DNA from: DASWDH01 sp035318505
Lineage (GTDB): Bacteria > Myxococcota_A > Polyangia > Polyangiales > Polyangiaceae
Direction of reading: 5' to 3'
NCBI GenBank assembly: GCA_035318505.1
Contig: DATHEQ010000351.1
Location: 26,642-90,641 of the forward strand
Length of the DNA stretch: 64,000 nucleotides
The notes below the pieces were generated by a model. It did no database searches. It saw nothing but the letters and a program-made list of their open reading frames with translations, and was not told the DNA's origin. The translations under genes and the position numbers were made by a program. How positions within the stretch are numbered: the stretch's first letter is position 1; the number at the start of each line of letters is the position of its first letter. Shown piece by piece: positions 53,351 through 61,501 of the stretch.

Positions 53351-55249
53351 GTGGCACTCACTCGACGCGATTTCCTGCGGCAGTGCGGATTCCTTGGCAT
53401 CACGGCCCTGGGATCCGGCGTCGTTAGCGCCTGCTCGAGTGACGGCGCGGGGCTCGGTCCTGCGGGAGGCGCTTCGGGCAGCGGCGGCGCCGGTGGCACC
53501 GGTGGGGTCGCGGGCTCCGGGGGATCGCCGTCGCCAGATGCTGGGGCCGGGGCTCTCGATGCCGGCGCGAAGGACGCGGGGCTCGTTGACGACTCGAGCA
53601 CTGGCAATGACGCTGCCGGAGGACGCGACGGATCGGTGGACTCCGGAACGTCGCACGACGGCGGAGCGCCCGAGGGTCAAACCGCCGACGCGGGCCCGTC
53701 GGGCGACTCCGGTCAGAGTGCCGACTCCGGAGAACCCGAGGGCGGAGATGCCGGCGCGAAGGACGCGAGCACGGGGGACGTCCCGCCGCCCGATAGCGAC
53801 ACTTCGAAAAAGCTTTTCCAGCATGCCGTCGCTAGCGGAGATCCGCTGCCCGACGCGGTCATCCTTTGGACACGCATCACGACCGACGCGACGTTGGACG
53901 TCAAAGTTCGCTGGCAGATCGCCACCGATACGGTGTTCACCAAGATCGTCGCTACCGGTGAGACGACGACCAACGGCGATCGCGACCATACGGTGAAGGT
54001 GGACGTCACCGGTCTCTCGCCCGCGACGACTTACTACTATCGATTCATTGCTCTCGATGGGTCGTCCCCCATTGGACGCACGCGCACCGCGCCTCAAGGT
54101 GGCGTGTCACGGTTGCGATTCGCCGTCGTGTCGTGCGCGAGCTACGCACACGGGTATTTTCATGCCTATCGCAGCATCGCCAAGCGCCTCGACATCGACG
54201 CTGTCTTGCACCTCGGCGACTATATTTACGAATACGGTTCGGGCCAATACGGCGCTGCGCGCCCCTACGAACCGGCGAGCGAAATCCTCAGCCTGCAGGA
54301 TTACCGCACGCGGCACGGGTACTACCGCAAAGACCCAGACCTCCAGGCCATCCACCGCCAGCATCCTTTCATCGCCGTGTGGGACGACCACGAGGTGGCC
54401 GACGACTCTTGGAGCGACGGCGCCGCGAATCACACCGAGGCCGCCGAAGGGGCCTGGTCCGATCGCAAAGCTGCTGCGCAGCGCGCTTACAACGAGTGGA
54501 TGCCGATCCGCGAGCCGGACGCGCCGAAGAAGATCTACCGCACCATCAAATATGGCGATCTGGCGGAGCTCATCATGCTCGATACCCGCTCGTGGGGTCG
54601 GGAGAAGCAGGTGGTTTTCAAGACCGACCCGGCGACGAGCGACCCCAATCGACAGCTCCTCGGTGCCGATCAAGAGGCGTGGCTGAAAGAGAAGCTCACC
54701 ACATCGACGTCGAAATGGAAGCTGATCGGGCAGCAGGTCATGATGGGCCAGCTCGACGCGGTCTTCATCCCGGACTCGTGGGACGGCTATCCCACCGCGC
54801 GCCAGCGCTTCTTCGATATTCTCAAGAACAACAAGGTGAACGACGCCGTCGTTCTCACGGGGGATATTCACTCGTCGTGGGCCATCAATTTGACCCCCGA
54901 TCCGAACGACACTTCGGTTTACGACAGGAACACCGGTCAAGGAGCGCTCGCTGTCGAGTTCGTGACGCCGGCCGTTTCTTCGCCGGGGTTAGGCCTCCCC
55001 TTGGAGGCGCTCCTGCTCACGACGCCGCACATCAAGCACGTGAACCTCTCGCTGCGTGGTTACACGGTGCTCGATGTGACCCCCGAGCGTGTGCAATCGG
55101 CATGGTACGTGTACGACACGCCGGAGCAGCCGATGGTGACGGAGTCGTTCGCCGCTGCGTTTGCAACCTACGCGGGGCAAAATCGGTTGACGAGAGAGAC
55201 CGCCGCGGCGAGCCCGCCGGCCAATCCGCCGCCGGCGGCGCCGGCGTGA
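53351..55249 (+). CDS. phoD: Alkaline phosphatase PhoD-like, Tat-exported
   Basis: A 632-residue phosphatase. GTG 53351 gives MALTRRDFLRQCGFLGITAL, a twin-arginine signal (TRRDFLR) with a lipobox-like VSAC (Cys28). A long Gly/Ala/Asp spacer (about 30-145) precedes the PhoD N-terminal domain (FQHAVASGDPLPDAVILWTR, Ig-like to SSPIGRTRTAP) and the metallophosphatase domain. The latter has RFAVVSCASY, HLGDYIYEYGSG, WDDHEVADDSW and VVLTGDIHSSW, in the PhoD order. PhoD is a calcium/iron phosphodiesterase/monoesterase for phosphate scavenging. The spacer between a Tat signal and a catalytic domain is unusual for PhoD but fits this genome's lipoprotein style. Confidence 0.93.
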   Translation: MALTRRDFLRQCGFLGITALGSGVVSACSSDGAGLGPAGGASGSGGAGGTGGVAGSGGSPSPDAGAGALDAGAKDAGLVDDSSTGNDAAGGRDGSVDSGTSHDGGAPEGQTADAGPSGDSGQSADSGEPEGGDAGAKDASTGDVPPPDSDTSKKLFQHAVASGDPLPDAVILWTRITTDATLDVKVRWQIATDTVFTKIVATGETTTNGDRDHTVKVDVTGLSPATTYYYRFIALDGSSPIGRTRTAPQGGVSRLRFAVVSCASYAHGYFHAYRSIAKRLDIDAVLHLGDYIYEYGSGQYGAARPYEPASEILSLQDYRTRHGYYRKDPDLQAIHRQHPFIAVWDDHEVADDSWSDGAANHTEAAEGAWSDRKAAAQRAYNEWMPIREPDAPKKIYRTIKYGDLAELIMLDTRSWGREKQVVFKTDPATSDPNRQLLGADQEAWLKEKLTTSTSKWKLIGQQVMMGQLDAVFIPDSWDGYPTARQRFFDILKNNKVNDAVVLTGDIHSSWAINLTPDPNDTSVYDRNTGQGALAVEFVTPAVSSPGLGLPLEALLLTTPHIKHVNLSLRGYTVLDVTPERVQSAWYVYDTPEQPMVTESFAAAFATYAGQNRLTRETAAASPPANPPPAAPA

Positions 55250-55298
55250 ATCTTCCGAGCTCGCGACTTTCGAGCGACAAACCCGGTGAACATACTAG

Positions 55299-55385
55299 CG
55301 GAGAGGGCGGGATTCGAACCCGCGGGCGCCTTTCAGCGCCGCGCGCTTAGCAAGCGCGTGCCTTCGGCCACTCGGCCACCTCTCC
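55299..55385 (-). tRNA. tRNA-Ser (anticodon GCU)
   Basis: On the minus strand GGAGAGG (from 55385) pairs with CCTCTCC (ending at 55300). The anticodon arm CGCGCTTGCTAAGCGCG has anticodon GCT in its loop, the long variable arm GGCGCTGAAAGGCGCC marks a class II tRNA, and the T-arm is CGGGTTCGAATCCCG. Discriminator G is 55299. CCA is not encoded (CTA follows), unlike the tRNA-Ser(UGA) at 5538. It reads AGC/AGU codons. Confidence 0.96.
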
Positions 55386-55542
55386 TTGCTGCACACGATG
55401 TCAATGGAACCCGCTCAAGAGGGCGGACTGATAGCATAGTTTCCCGGGCGTGTCCCGGGTCGACGGCGCCCCGCGCTGCCCTCATTTCGATGCTGTTCCG
55501 GGTTACCGAGGCGAGGCGCCCGGCAGGGTATATTCCGCCATC

Positions 55543-56556
55543 GTGATCGGCCGCTACCCGACGCCCGTCCAGCGACTGTCGTCGTTCTCAACGAATCGAT
55601 GCGAGCTCTGGGTGAAGCGCGACGATCTCACGAGCAACATCTACGGCGGCAATAAGGTCCGCAAGCTCGAGCACATCCTCGAGGTTGCACGCGCGCGCTC
55701 AGCGCGGCGCATCGTGACCTTCGGCGCGGCCGGCAGCCATCACGTGCTCGCCACGACGGTGCACGGGCGGCGGGCGGGCTTCGACGTCGCAGCCATTCTG
55801 ACGCCGCAGCCTCGCAGCGAGCACGCCGTCGCCAACCTGCGCATCGGGTTGTCGCTCGGGCTCGAACCGATTCGGGCGTCGAGTATGGCGCTCGCTCCCG
55901 TGGTGCTCCTCACCGTGCTGCGGCAGGGCGATTTCGTGGTGGGGCCCGGGGGCTCGACGCTCGATGGGACGCTCGGTTACGTCGACGCGGCGATGGAGCT
56001 CGCCGCGCAGATTGACGATGGTGCGCTGCCTGTCCCCGACGCGATCGTCGTCGCGCTGGGGTCGGCGGGCACGGCGGCCGGACTTTTGGCGGGCATGGCC
56101 GGTTGCACGCCGGGGGGAGCCCAAGGGGGCGGCTCGTCGACATCGGCACCGTCGCTGCTGGAAACGCGGCTCGTTGCAGTCCGGATCGTGAGCCCGGTGC
56201 TCATGGGCCGGCAGCGCGCGCTCGTCCTGGCGTGGCGCGCCGCGCAGCGCCGCAAGCTCGACGTGACGTGGAACGATCTCGCGGCACGCCTCGCCGTCGA
56301 GTCCGGATTTCTGGGTGGTGGTTACGCCTATGCAACCGCGGCCGGGGACCGCGCGACCGACGCGGCCAAGCGTGAAGGCCTGGTGCTCGATCCGACCTAC
56401 ACGGCCAAAGCCTTCGCCGCGGCGCTCGATCTCGTCGAAAAGGCACGCTTCGAGCGCGTCCTCTACTGGCACACCCTTTCCAGCGCCTCCCTCGAATCGA
56501 TGCTGGCGCAGGCGCCCACCCTCCCCGGCGAGCTCGACCGCCTCTTTACGGCCTGA
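55543..56556 (+). CDS. PLP-dependent D-cysteine desulfhydrase / ACC deaminase family protein
   Basis: A 337-residue fold-type II PLP enzyme. The start IGRYPTPVQRLSSFSTNRCE and RDDLTSNIYGGNKVRKLEHI hold the PLP lysine (Lys38 in GGNKVRKL). FGAAGSHHVLATTVHGRRAG has His-His where ACC deaminase and D-cysteine desulfhydrase have 'SNHxR', and VVALGSAGTAAGLLAG is the phosphate-binding loop. Members open the cyclopropane of ACC or split D-cysteine to pyruvate, H2S and ammonia; key specificity residues cannot be judged by eye. GTG 55543 is the likely start, with a weak ribosome binding site. A Gly/Ser-rich insert near residue 190 (GGAQGGGSSTSAP) is not usual in the family. Confidence 0.83.
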   Translation: MIGRYPTPVQRLSSFSTNRCELWVKRDDLTSNIYGGNKVRKLEHILEVARARSARRIVTFGAAGSHHVLATTVHGRRAGFDVAAILTPQPRSEHAVANLRIGLSLGLEPIRASSMALAPVVLLTVLRQGDFVVGPGGSTLDGTLGYVDAAMELAAQIDDGALPVPDAIVVALGSAGTAAGLLAGMAGCTPGGAQGGGSSTSAPSLLETRLVAVRIVSPVLMGRQRALVLAWRAAQRRKLDVTWNDLAARLAVESGFLGGGYAYATAAGDRATDAAKREGLVLDPTYTAKAFAAALDLVEKARFERVLYWHTLSSASLESMLAQAPTLPGELDRLFTA

Positions 56557-56627
56557 GCCGGAAGCCGGTATCCGATTGACAGCGATCGCATCCGTGCAAT
56601 GAACCGTGAAGAGAACGAGAGGTCGAA

Positions 56628-57179
56628 ATGAACGTGCATGAGTTCGAGGCGACGACCATCGACGGCAAGAAAAGGCCGCTCGGCGAGTACGCGGGCAAGA
56701 CGCTGCTCATCGTCAACGTAGCCAGCAAGTGCGGGCTTACGCCGCAATACGAGGGTCTCGAAGCGCTCTATCGCAAGCACAAGGGAGACGGCCTCGTCGT
56801 GCTCGGCTTTCCTTGTGATCAATTCGGCAACCAAGAGCCTGGGTCGGAAAGCGAAATCGAGCAGTTCTGCAAGACGAGCTACGACGTCACGTTCCCCCTC
56901 TTCTCCAAAATCGAAGTCAACGGACCGTCGGCGCATCCGCTCTATCGGTACTTGCGCCAAGAGCAACCCGGTCCCCCGCGCGACGGCGAGCCGGAGCCGG
57001 GTTCGGTGCGGGCCTACCTCGAGGAGACTTACCCCGAGCTCCGCGAGCGCGACTCGATCAAATGGAATTTCACCAAGTTCCTCGTGGACACGCGAGGCAA
57101 CGTCGTCCGGCGGTTCGAATCCAAAGAAACACCGGACGAGATCGAGAAAGATATCGCCGCCGCGGTGCGCGCCCCCTGA
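56628..57179 (+). CDS. Glutathione peroxidase family protein
   Basis: A 183-residue thioredoxin-fold peroxidase. ATG 56628 has GAGAGG six bases upstream. Peroxidatic Cys35 sits in NVASKCGLTPQYEGLE, with the partners FPCDQFGNQEPG (Gln) and IKWNFTKFLVD (Trp/Asn). Selenocysteine is replaced by Cys. The middle (about residues 105-125, QEQPGPPRDGEPEPG) is longer than in plain BsaA/BtuE. It reduces lipid or hydrogen peroxide using thioredoxin or glutathione in the cytoplasm. No signal peptide. Confidence 0.93.
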   Translation: MNVHEFEATTIDGKKRPLGEYAGKTLLIVNVASKCGLTPQYEGLEALYRKHKGDGLVVLGFPCDQFGNQEPGSESEIEQFCKTSYDVTFPLFSKIEVNGPSAHPLYRYLRQEQPGPPRDGEPEPGSVRAYLEETYPELRERDSIKWNFTKFLVDTRGNVVRRFESKETPDEIEKDIAAAVRAP

Positions 57180-57289
57180 CCAACGCGCGGGGGAGCGGGG
57201 GATAGACCGGCATTGGGGGGCCACGTCATCGGCTTGCTCACGCCTTCGACTGCGACTGCGACTGCGCGGCTCAAGAGGAGACGATACGA

Positions 57290-58765
57290 ATGAAGGCGAT
57301 GCGTGGGTGGGTTTTGCTAGGCGTTTCTCTGGCCGCTCTCGGCGTCAATGCGTGCGGCGGCGATGACGATAGCCCGGTCGTGAGGCGCGGTGCCGACGGT
57401 GGCTCGGACGCCAAGTCCGACGGCCGCGCCGACAGCTCGACGTCGCCCGACGGCCGCGCCGACGCGAGGACCGCCGATAATCGCGACAGCGCGACCACGC
57501 TCGATGCATCCGATTCCCGCACCACGGATGGCAGCCCGGGTGACGCGGGCGACGGAGGCTCGCCCGTTCAACGTGGCGAGTACCTCGTCAGACACGTGGG
57601 GGCGTGCGGTGATTGCCATACACCGATCAACTTGCTCACTGGCCAGCCGGACAACAGCCGGTTTTTGGCGGGCATGCCCGGGACTTTCCAGGTTCCGGGG
57701 CTCGGTCCGGATGGCGGACCGGGCATCATGGGGTCGAAAAATCTTACGCCCGACATGACGACGGGTCTCGGTGCGTGGACGGACGCGCAGATCAAAAAAG
57801 CATTCCTCGACGGGGTCGACAGGGACGGCAACGCCCTCTTTCCGATCATGCCGTACTACGTGCTTCACAACATGTCGGATGACGACGCGAGCGCGATCGT
57901 CGCGTACCTTCGCACCGTCCCGCCGATCGACAGTACGATTCCGCCGAAAAACTTTGCCTACCCAGCGGCAGCCGCGTCACCGCCGGTTCCGGCGAGCCGG
58001 ATTCCGAATCCGGTGCTTCCCGTAACCGATCCCGCTTACGCCAGCGCCATGCGTGGAAAGTACCTGGCCGGCAATTTCGGGGTGTGCATGGAGTGCCATA
58101 CGAAGCACGTGCAAACTCCGGGCGCGGTGCCGCTCGATCTCGACAAGCTCTTCGCAGGAGGTCAAGCGTTTGACGCCGCATCGATCGGTCTGCCCTCGTC
58201 CTTTCCCGTTCGGACCATCTTTACGGAAAACATCACGCCGCACAGCACGGGTATCCAAGGATGGACGGCGGCAGCAGTGGCCAAAGCGATCAAGGACGGC
58301 ATCGAGAAGGACGGCTTGCCCCTTTGCCCCCCGATGCCGAGCGGTCCCAATCAAGCGTTTAACGGCATCACTGACCGCGATGCGCTCGATATCGGCAATT
58401 ACATCACGCATCTGCCGCCCATCGACAACACCGTTCCTCTCGTCTGCCACGACGCGATCAGCGGCGACGGTGGCCCCCGCGATGGCGGCGACGCATCGAC
58501 TGGTGACGCCCCGCCCCCGCCGGAAGGCGGCAGCGACAGCGCGACGCCCGACGCGCCCGCGCCCGACGCCACACCTGACGCGCCCGCTCCCGACGCCACA
58601 CCTGACGTTGCCCCCGACAACGCTGCAGACACTGGCGGCGACCGTGCAAACGACGGTACGGGCGGTGACGCTACTGACGGGGCACCCGGCGACGGATCCG
58701 ATGGTTCCGACGGATCGACCGATGGCGACGCGTCGGGGGACGGCACTGGCGACGCGAGCGGCTGA
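57290..58765 (+). CDS. Di-haem cytochrome c lipoprotein
   Basis: A 491-residue lipoprotein with AAGAGGAG nine bases before ATG 57290. The signal is MKAMRGWVLLGVSLAALGVN, Cys22 in VNAC. An Asp/Ser/Gly spacer leads to two cytochrome c domains with haem sites CGDCH (residues 106-110) and CMECH (266-270). Likely axial Met ligands are in FPIMPYYV and LCPPMPSG. It ends in a second low-complexity tail (PDAPAPDATP repeats and G/D-rich). Probably a periplasmic or surface electron carrier; it resembles the two-domain cytochromes that feed alcohol or sugar dehydrogenases. No such dehydrogenase is next to it. Confidence 0.9.
   Translation: MKAMRGWVLLGVSLAALGVNACGGDDDSPVVRRGADGGSDAKSDGRADSSTSPDGRADARTADNRDSATTLDASDSRTTDGSPGDAGDGGSPVQRGEYLVRHVGACGDCHTPINLLTGQPDNSRFLAGMPGTFQVPGLGPDGGPGIMGSKNLTPDMTTGLGAWTDAQIKKAFLDGVDRDGNALFPIMPYYVLHNMSDDDASAIVAYLRTVPPIDSTIPPKNFAYPAAAASPPVPASRIPNPVLPVTDPAYASAMRGKYLAGNFGVCMECHTKHVQTPGAVPLDLDKLFAGGQAFDAASIGLPSSFPVRTIFTENITPHSTGIQGWTAAAVAKAIKDGIEKDGLPLCPPMPSGPNQAFNGITDRDALDIGNYITHLPPIDNTVPLVCHDAISGDGGPRDGGDASTGDAPPPPEGGSDSATPDAPAPDATPDAPAPDATPDVAPDNAADTGGDRANDGTGGDATDGAPGDGSDGSDGSTDGDASGDGTGDASG
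58550..58603 (+). repeat. Two 27-bp tandem repeats in cytochrome tail
   Basis: Two back-to-back 27-bp units (58550-58576, 58577-58603) differ at one base and encode DAPAPDATP twice in the low-complexity C-terminal tail of the di-haem lipoprotein. Confidence 0.75.
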
Positions 58766-58786
58766 TACTCGCTAAGAGCACCGCAT

Positions 58787-60154
58787 TCAACTCGAGCTGG
58801 AGCTCGAGTTTTGGCGCGCCGCCCGTCGGGGCAGCGATGTTCTCGTCGTGGCTCGCTTGGCGCTCGCCTCGGCGTCGAGAGGGAGCACGACGCGCGCCAC
58901 GCATCCCGGACCTTGCTCGCGCGCAAGCAGATCGACGCTGCCACCATGACTTTCGGCGATAGCGCGCGAGAGGACGAGCCCGATGCCGGACCCCTCCGGC
59001 TTGGTGGTGAAGAACGGAACGAACAGGTTGGCATCGCTGGCGATACCTGGACCGTCGTCCTCGATCTGGAGCACCAAGCTACTTGCCGTAACTTCCCAGC
59101 GAATGGAGACATGACCGCCCCCGACGAGCGCGGCGTCGGCCGCGTTGCGGACGAGGTTCATCAGCATTTGCTCGAGCTGATCGCGATCGCCAACCAACGT
59201 CGGGTCCCCCGGACCATCGACCGCGACGGTGACGCGCGTTTCGAGCGAAGCGACGCGCCGAATCCAGGTCGCCGCCGACAGGGGCGCCCACGTGGGCGGG
59301 GGGAGACGGGAGAGCTGGGCGAAAGAGCCGAGAAAACGCCGTAAGCTCGAAGCGCGCCGCCCAATGACGTCGAGCCCTTCCGCGACGTCGGGCGCGGTCG
59401 ATGCGTCGAGTCGCCCTTCGTCGATGAGTTTCTTGTGCGCGGCGGTGATGGTGATGATGGGCGACAAGGAATTGTTGATCTCGTGCGAGAGCACGCGCAA
59501 AAGGCGTTGCCAGGCTTGCCGTTCTTCGCTGCGAAGCGCGCCCCCCAAATGCGTGACCACGACGAGCTCGTGCGGCTCGCCGTCGCGGCGAAAGGGGATA
59601 CGGCGAAGCGCGAAGGGACCGCGCATGACGTCGCTCGTGGATGCGAGCGATTCATCTTCGGGCCCGAGCCACGCCTCGACGCCGAGCTCGGCGGCGGTCC
59701 TTCCGACGGCACGGGCTTGCGAACAGCCGAGTAGGGTCTCCGCGGCCGGATTGACGAGTTGCAGACGACGATGACGGTCGAAAGCGAGCACCGCGACGTC
59801 GAGCTCGCGCAGCACGGTAGCAAGGAGGGCGGCCGATTCGCGATCGGCCAGGTGCTGCGTATGAATCGATTCGGCCAGCGCATTGAGCTCGGTATGCACG
59901 TCGTGGAGCGGCGTGCCCTTGTGCGCGCGCACGCGAAGACCGCGTTCGCCGCGCCGTAAACCTTCCAGCACATTGGCCGCGGCGCCGAGCGGCCGCGTCA
60001 CTTGCTCGTCGAGCGCGCGCAGTGCCGCGCCGAGTAAAAAGAGCGCCGCGAGGAAGACGGCCACGCGAAGAATGAAGTGCCAGCCCGGCATCGCCAGCGC
60101 CGCGATCATGAGAGAGAGCGAGGGCGCGGCGAGCCAGAGCCGGAGCGCGGTCAC
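58787..60154 (-). CDS. NtrY-like sensor histidine kinase
   Basis: A 455-residue kinase. Two N-terminal membrane helices (about residues 4-22 and 26-48), a HAMP-like linker (RPLGAAANVLEGLRRGERGL), a PAS domain (about 105-205, VAVLAFDRHRRLQLVNPAAE) and the H-box VLSHEINNSLSPII (His224), a form typical of NtrY kinases. The ATPase part has NLVRNAADAAL, EDDGPGI, FVPFFTTK and GSGIGLVLSR. GTG 60154 overlaps the stop of the sigma-54 regulator (GTGA), its certain partner. Ends in a run of six Ser codons. Confidence 0.93.
   Translation of the reverse strand: MTALRLWLAAPSLSLMIAALAMPGWHFILRVAVFLAALFLLGAALRALDEQVTRPLGAAANVLEGLRRGERGLRVRAHKGTPLHDVHTELNALAESIHTQHLADRESAALLATVLRELDVAVLAFDRHRRLQLVNPAAETLLGCSQARAVGRTAAELGVEAWLGPEDESLASTSDVMRGPFALRRIPFRRDGEPHELVVVTHLGGALRSEERQAWQRLLRVLSHEINNSLSPIITITAAHKKLIDEGRLDASTAPDVAEGLDVIGRRASSLRRFLGSFAQLSRLPPPTWAPLSAATWIRRVASLETRVTVAVDGPGDPTLVGDRDQLEQMLMNLVRNAADAALVGGGHVSIRWEVTASSLVLQIEDDGPGIASDANLFVPFFTTKPEGSGIGLVLSRAIAESHGGSVDLLAREQGPGCVARVVLPLDAEASAKRATTRTSLPRRAARQNSSSSSS
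58789..58812. terminator. Bidirectional hairpin at convergent gene ends
   Basis: AACTCGAGC (58789-58797) pairs with GCTCGAGTT (58802-58810) around the loop TGGA, and T residues follow on the plus strand. It lies 24 bp after the cytochrome stop and overlaps the last codons (Ser-rich tail) of the converging histidine kinase. A plausible terminator for the cytochrome gene. Confidence 0.55.
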
Positions 60155-61491
60155 GCGCTGCCCCCGCGGATGCCCTGTAAGCGCCGGTAAAAGGCGCTTC
60201 GACTGAGGCCAAGGGCGCGCGCCGCGTCGCCGGCGTTGCCTCCCGCGCGCAAGAGCGCGCGCTCGACGAGGTAGCGCTCCGCCTCCTCGAGCGTCATCGT
60301 GTCGAGCGCGCGCCCCGCCGTCGGCGTGCCCGATAACGCGAGATCGTCCGGCTCGATGCTACCCTCCGGCGCCATCAACACACCCCGCTCGATGGCGTGA
60401 GCGAGCTCGCGGATATTTCCCGGCCACCCGTGGGCACGGAGCTTGGCGAGCGCGCCTTCGGAAAAGGTGAGATCGGTTCTCCCATAGCGACGCGCCAGCC
60501 GCTCCAAAAAGTACCGACCGAGCGGCACGATGTCCTCGGGCCTGTTTCGCAAGGGAGGCAGCGCGATCTCGACGGTGTTCAGTCGGTACAGCAAATCCTC
60601 GCGGAAGCGCCCGGCGGCGACCTCGTCCGTCAGTGTGGCGTTGGTGGCGCTGACGATGCGAACATCGACCTGCTTGGTCTTGTTCGAGCCCACCGCGGTA
60701 AGCTCCCCGCTCTGCAGAACGCGCAAGAGCTTGGCTTGATGATCGAGCGAGAGCGTGCCGATTTCGTCGAGAAAAAGGGTGCCGCCGTGGGCGAGCTCGA
60801 AGCAACCCGCCCGCTCCGCGACGGCTCCGGTGAAGGCGCCGCGCACATGGCCAAAGAGCTCGCTCTCGAAAACACCTGCCGCCAGCGCTCCCACATTGAC
60901 GGGAACGAACGGCCCCGCGCTGCGGTGCGAACGCGCGTGGATCCAGCGCGCGATCACGTCCTTGCCGGCGCCATGCTCGCCCGTGACGAGCACGGAAGCA
61001 TCGGAAGGCGCCACCCGATCCATGACCCGCATCACGGGAGCCATGGCCGGCGAAGATGCGAAGAGGGGCGGCAAGTCCGGATGATCAGCGGCCGCGGCAC
61101 GAGCGCTTCGCCCGGCGGCAGCACTTTCGGCGTGCCGTCGGAGGCGTGCCAGGAGATCGTCGTTGTTCCACGGCTTTTCGACGTAATCGCGCGCGCCGCG
61201 TCGCATCGCCTCCACAGCCGTGGGCACACTGGCCCAAGCCGTCATGACCACGACGGGCAAATCAGGCTGCTGGCGACGCACGCGGGCCAAGAGGTCGAGC
61301 CCCTCGACGCCCGAGGTGGTGTCGCGCGTGTAATTCAAGTCGAGAAGCGCGACGTCGAGCTCCTCGTCCTGCACGGCGGTAAGAACGCCGGCAGGCGAGG
61401 AAGCGAAGACGCCTTCGATGCCCTCGGCCCGAAAGAGTAGCCGCAGGCCGCGCAAAATGTCGGGCTGGTCGTCACCGACGAGAACACGCAT
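60151..61491 (-). CDS. Sigma-54-dependent NtrC-family response regulator
   Basis: A 446-residue regulator with a receiver (Asp51 in VALLDLNYTRD), an AAA+ domain (Walker A GEHGAGKD, residues 171-178; GAFTGA loop 218-223; Walker B GGTLFLDEIG; R-fingers in RFREDLLYRLN) and a Fis-type HTH (AGDAARALGLSRSAFYRRLQ). GAFTGA shows that it contacts sigma-54. Start is ATG 61491. The 10-bp gap to the permease gene upstream and the overlap with the kinase downstream make one operon, so it may control this transporter or envelope stress genes. Asp in the Walker A lysine+1 position is as in NtrC (GKE/D). Confidence 0.95.
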   Translation of the reverse strand: MRVLVGDDQPDILRGLRLLFRAEGIEGVFASSPAGVLTAVQDEELDVALLDLNYTRDTTSGVEGLDLLARVRRQQPDLPVVVMTAWASVPTAVEAMRRGARDYVEKPWNNDDLLARLRRHAESAAAGRSARAAAADHPDLPPLFASSPAMAPVMRVMDRVAPSDASVLVTGEHGAGKDVIARWIHARSHRSAGPFVPVNVGALAAGVFESELFGHVRGAFTGAVAERAGCFELAHGGTLFLDEIGTLSLDHQAKLLRVLQSGELTAVGSNKTKQVDVRIVSATNATLTDEVAAGRFREDLLYRLNTVEIALPPLRNRPEDIVPLGRYFLERLARRYGRTDLTFSEGALAKLRAHGWPGNIRELAHAIERGVLMAPEGSIEPDDLALSGTPTAGRALDTMTLEEAERYLVERALLRAGGNAGDAARALGLSRSAFYRRLQGIRGGSA

Positions 61492-61501
61492 GGCTCTATC
61501 G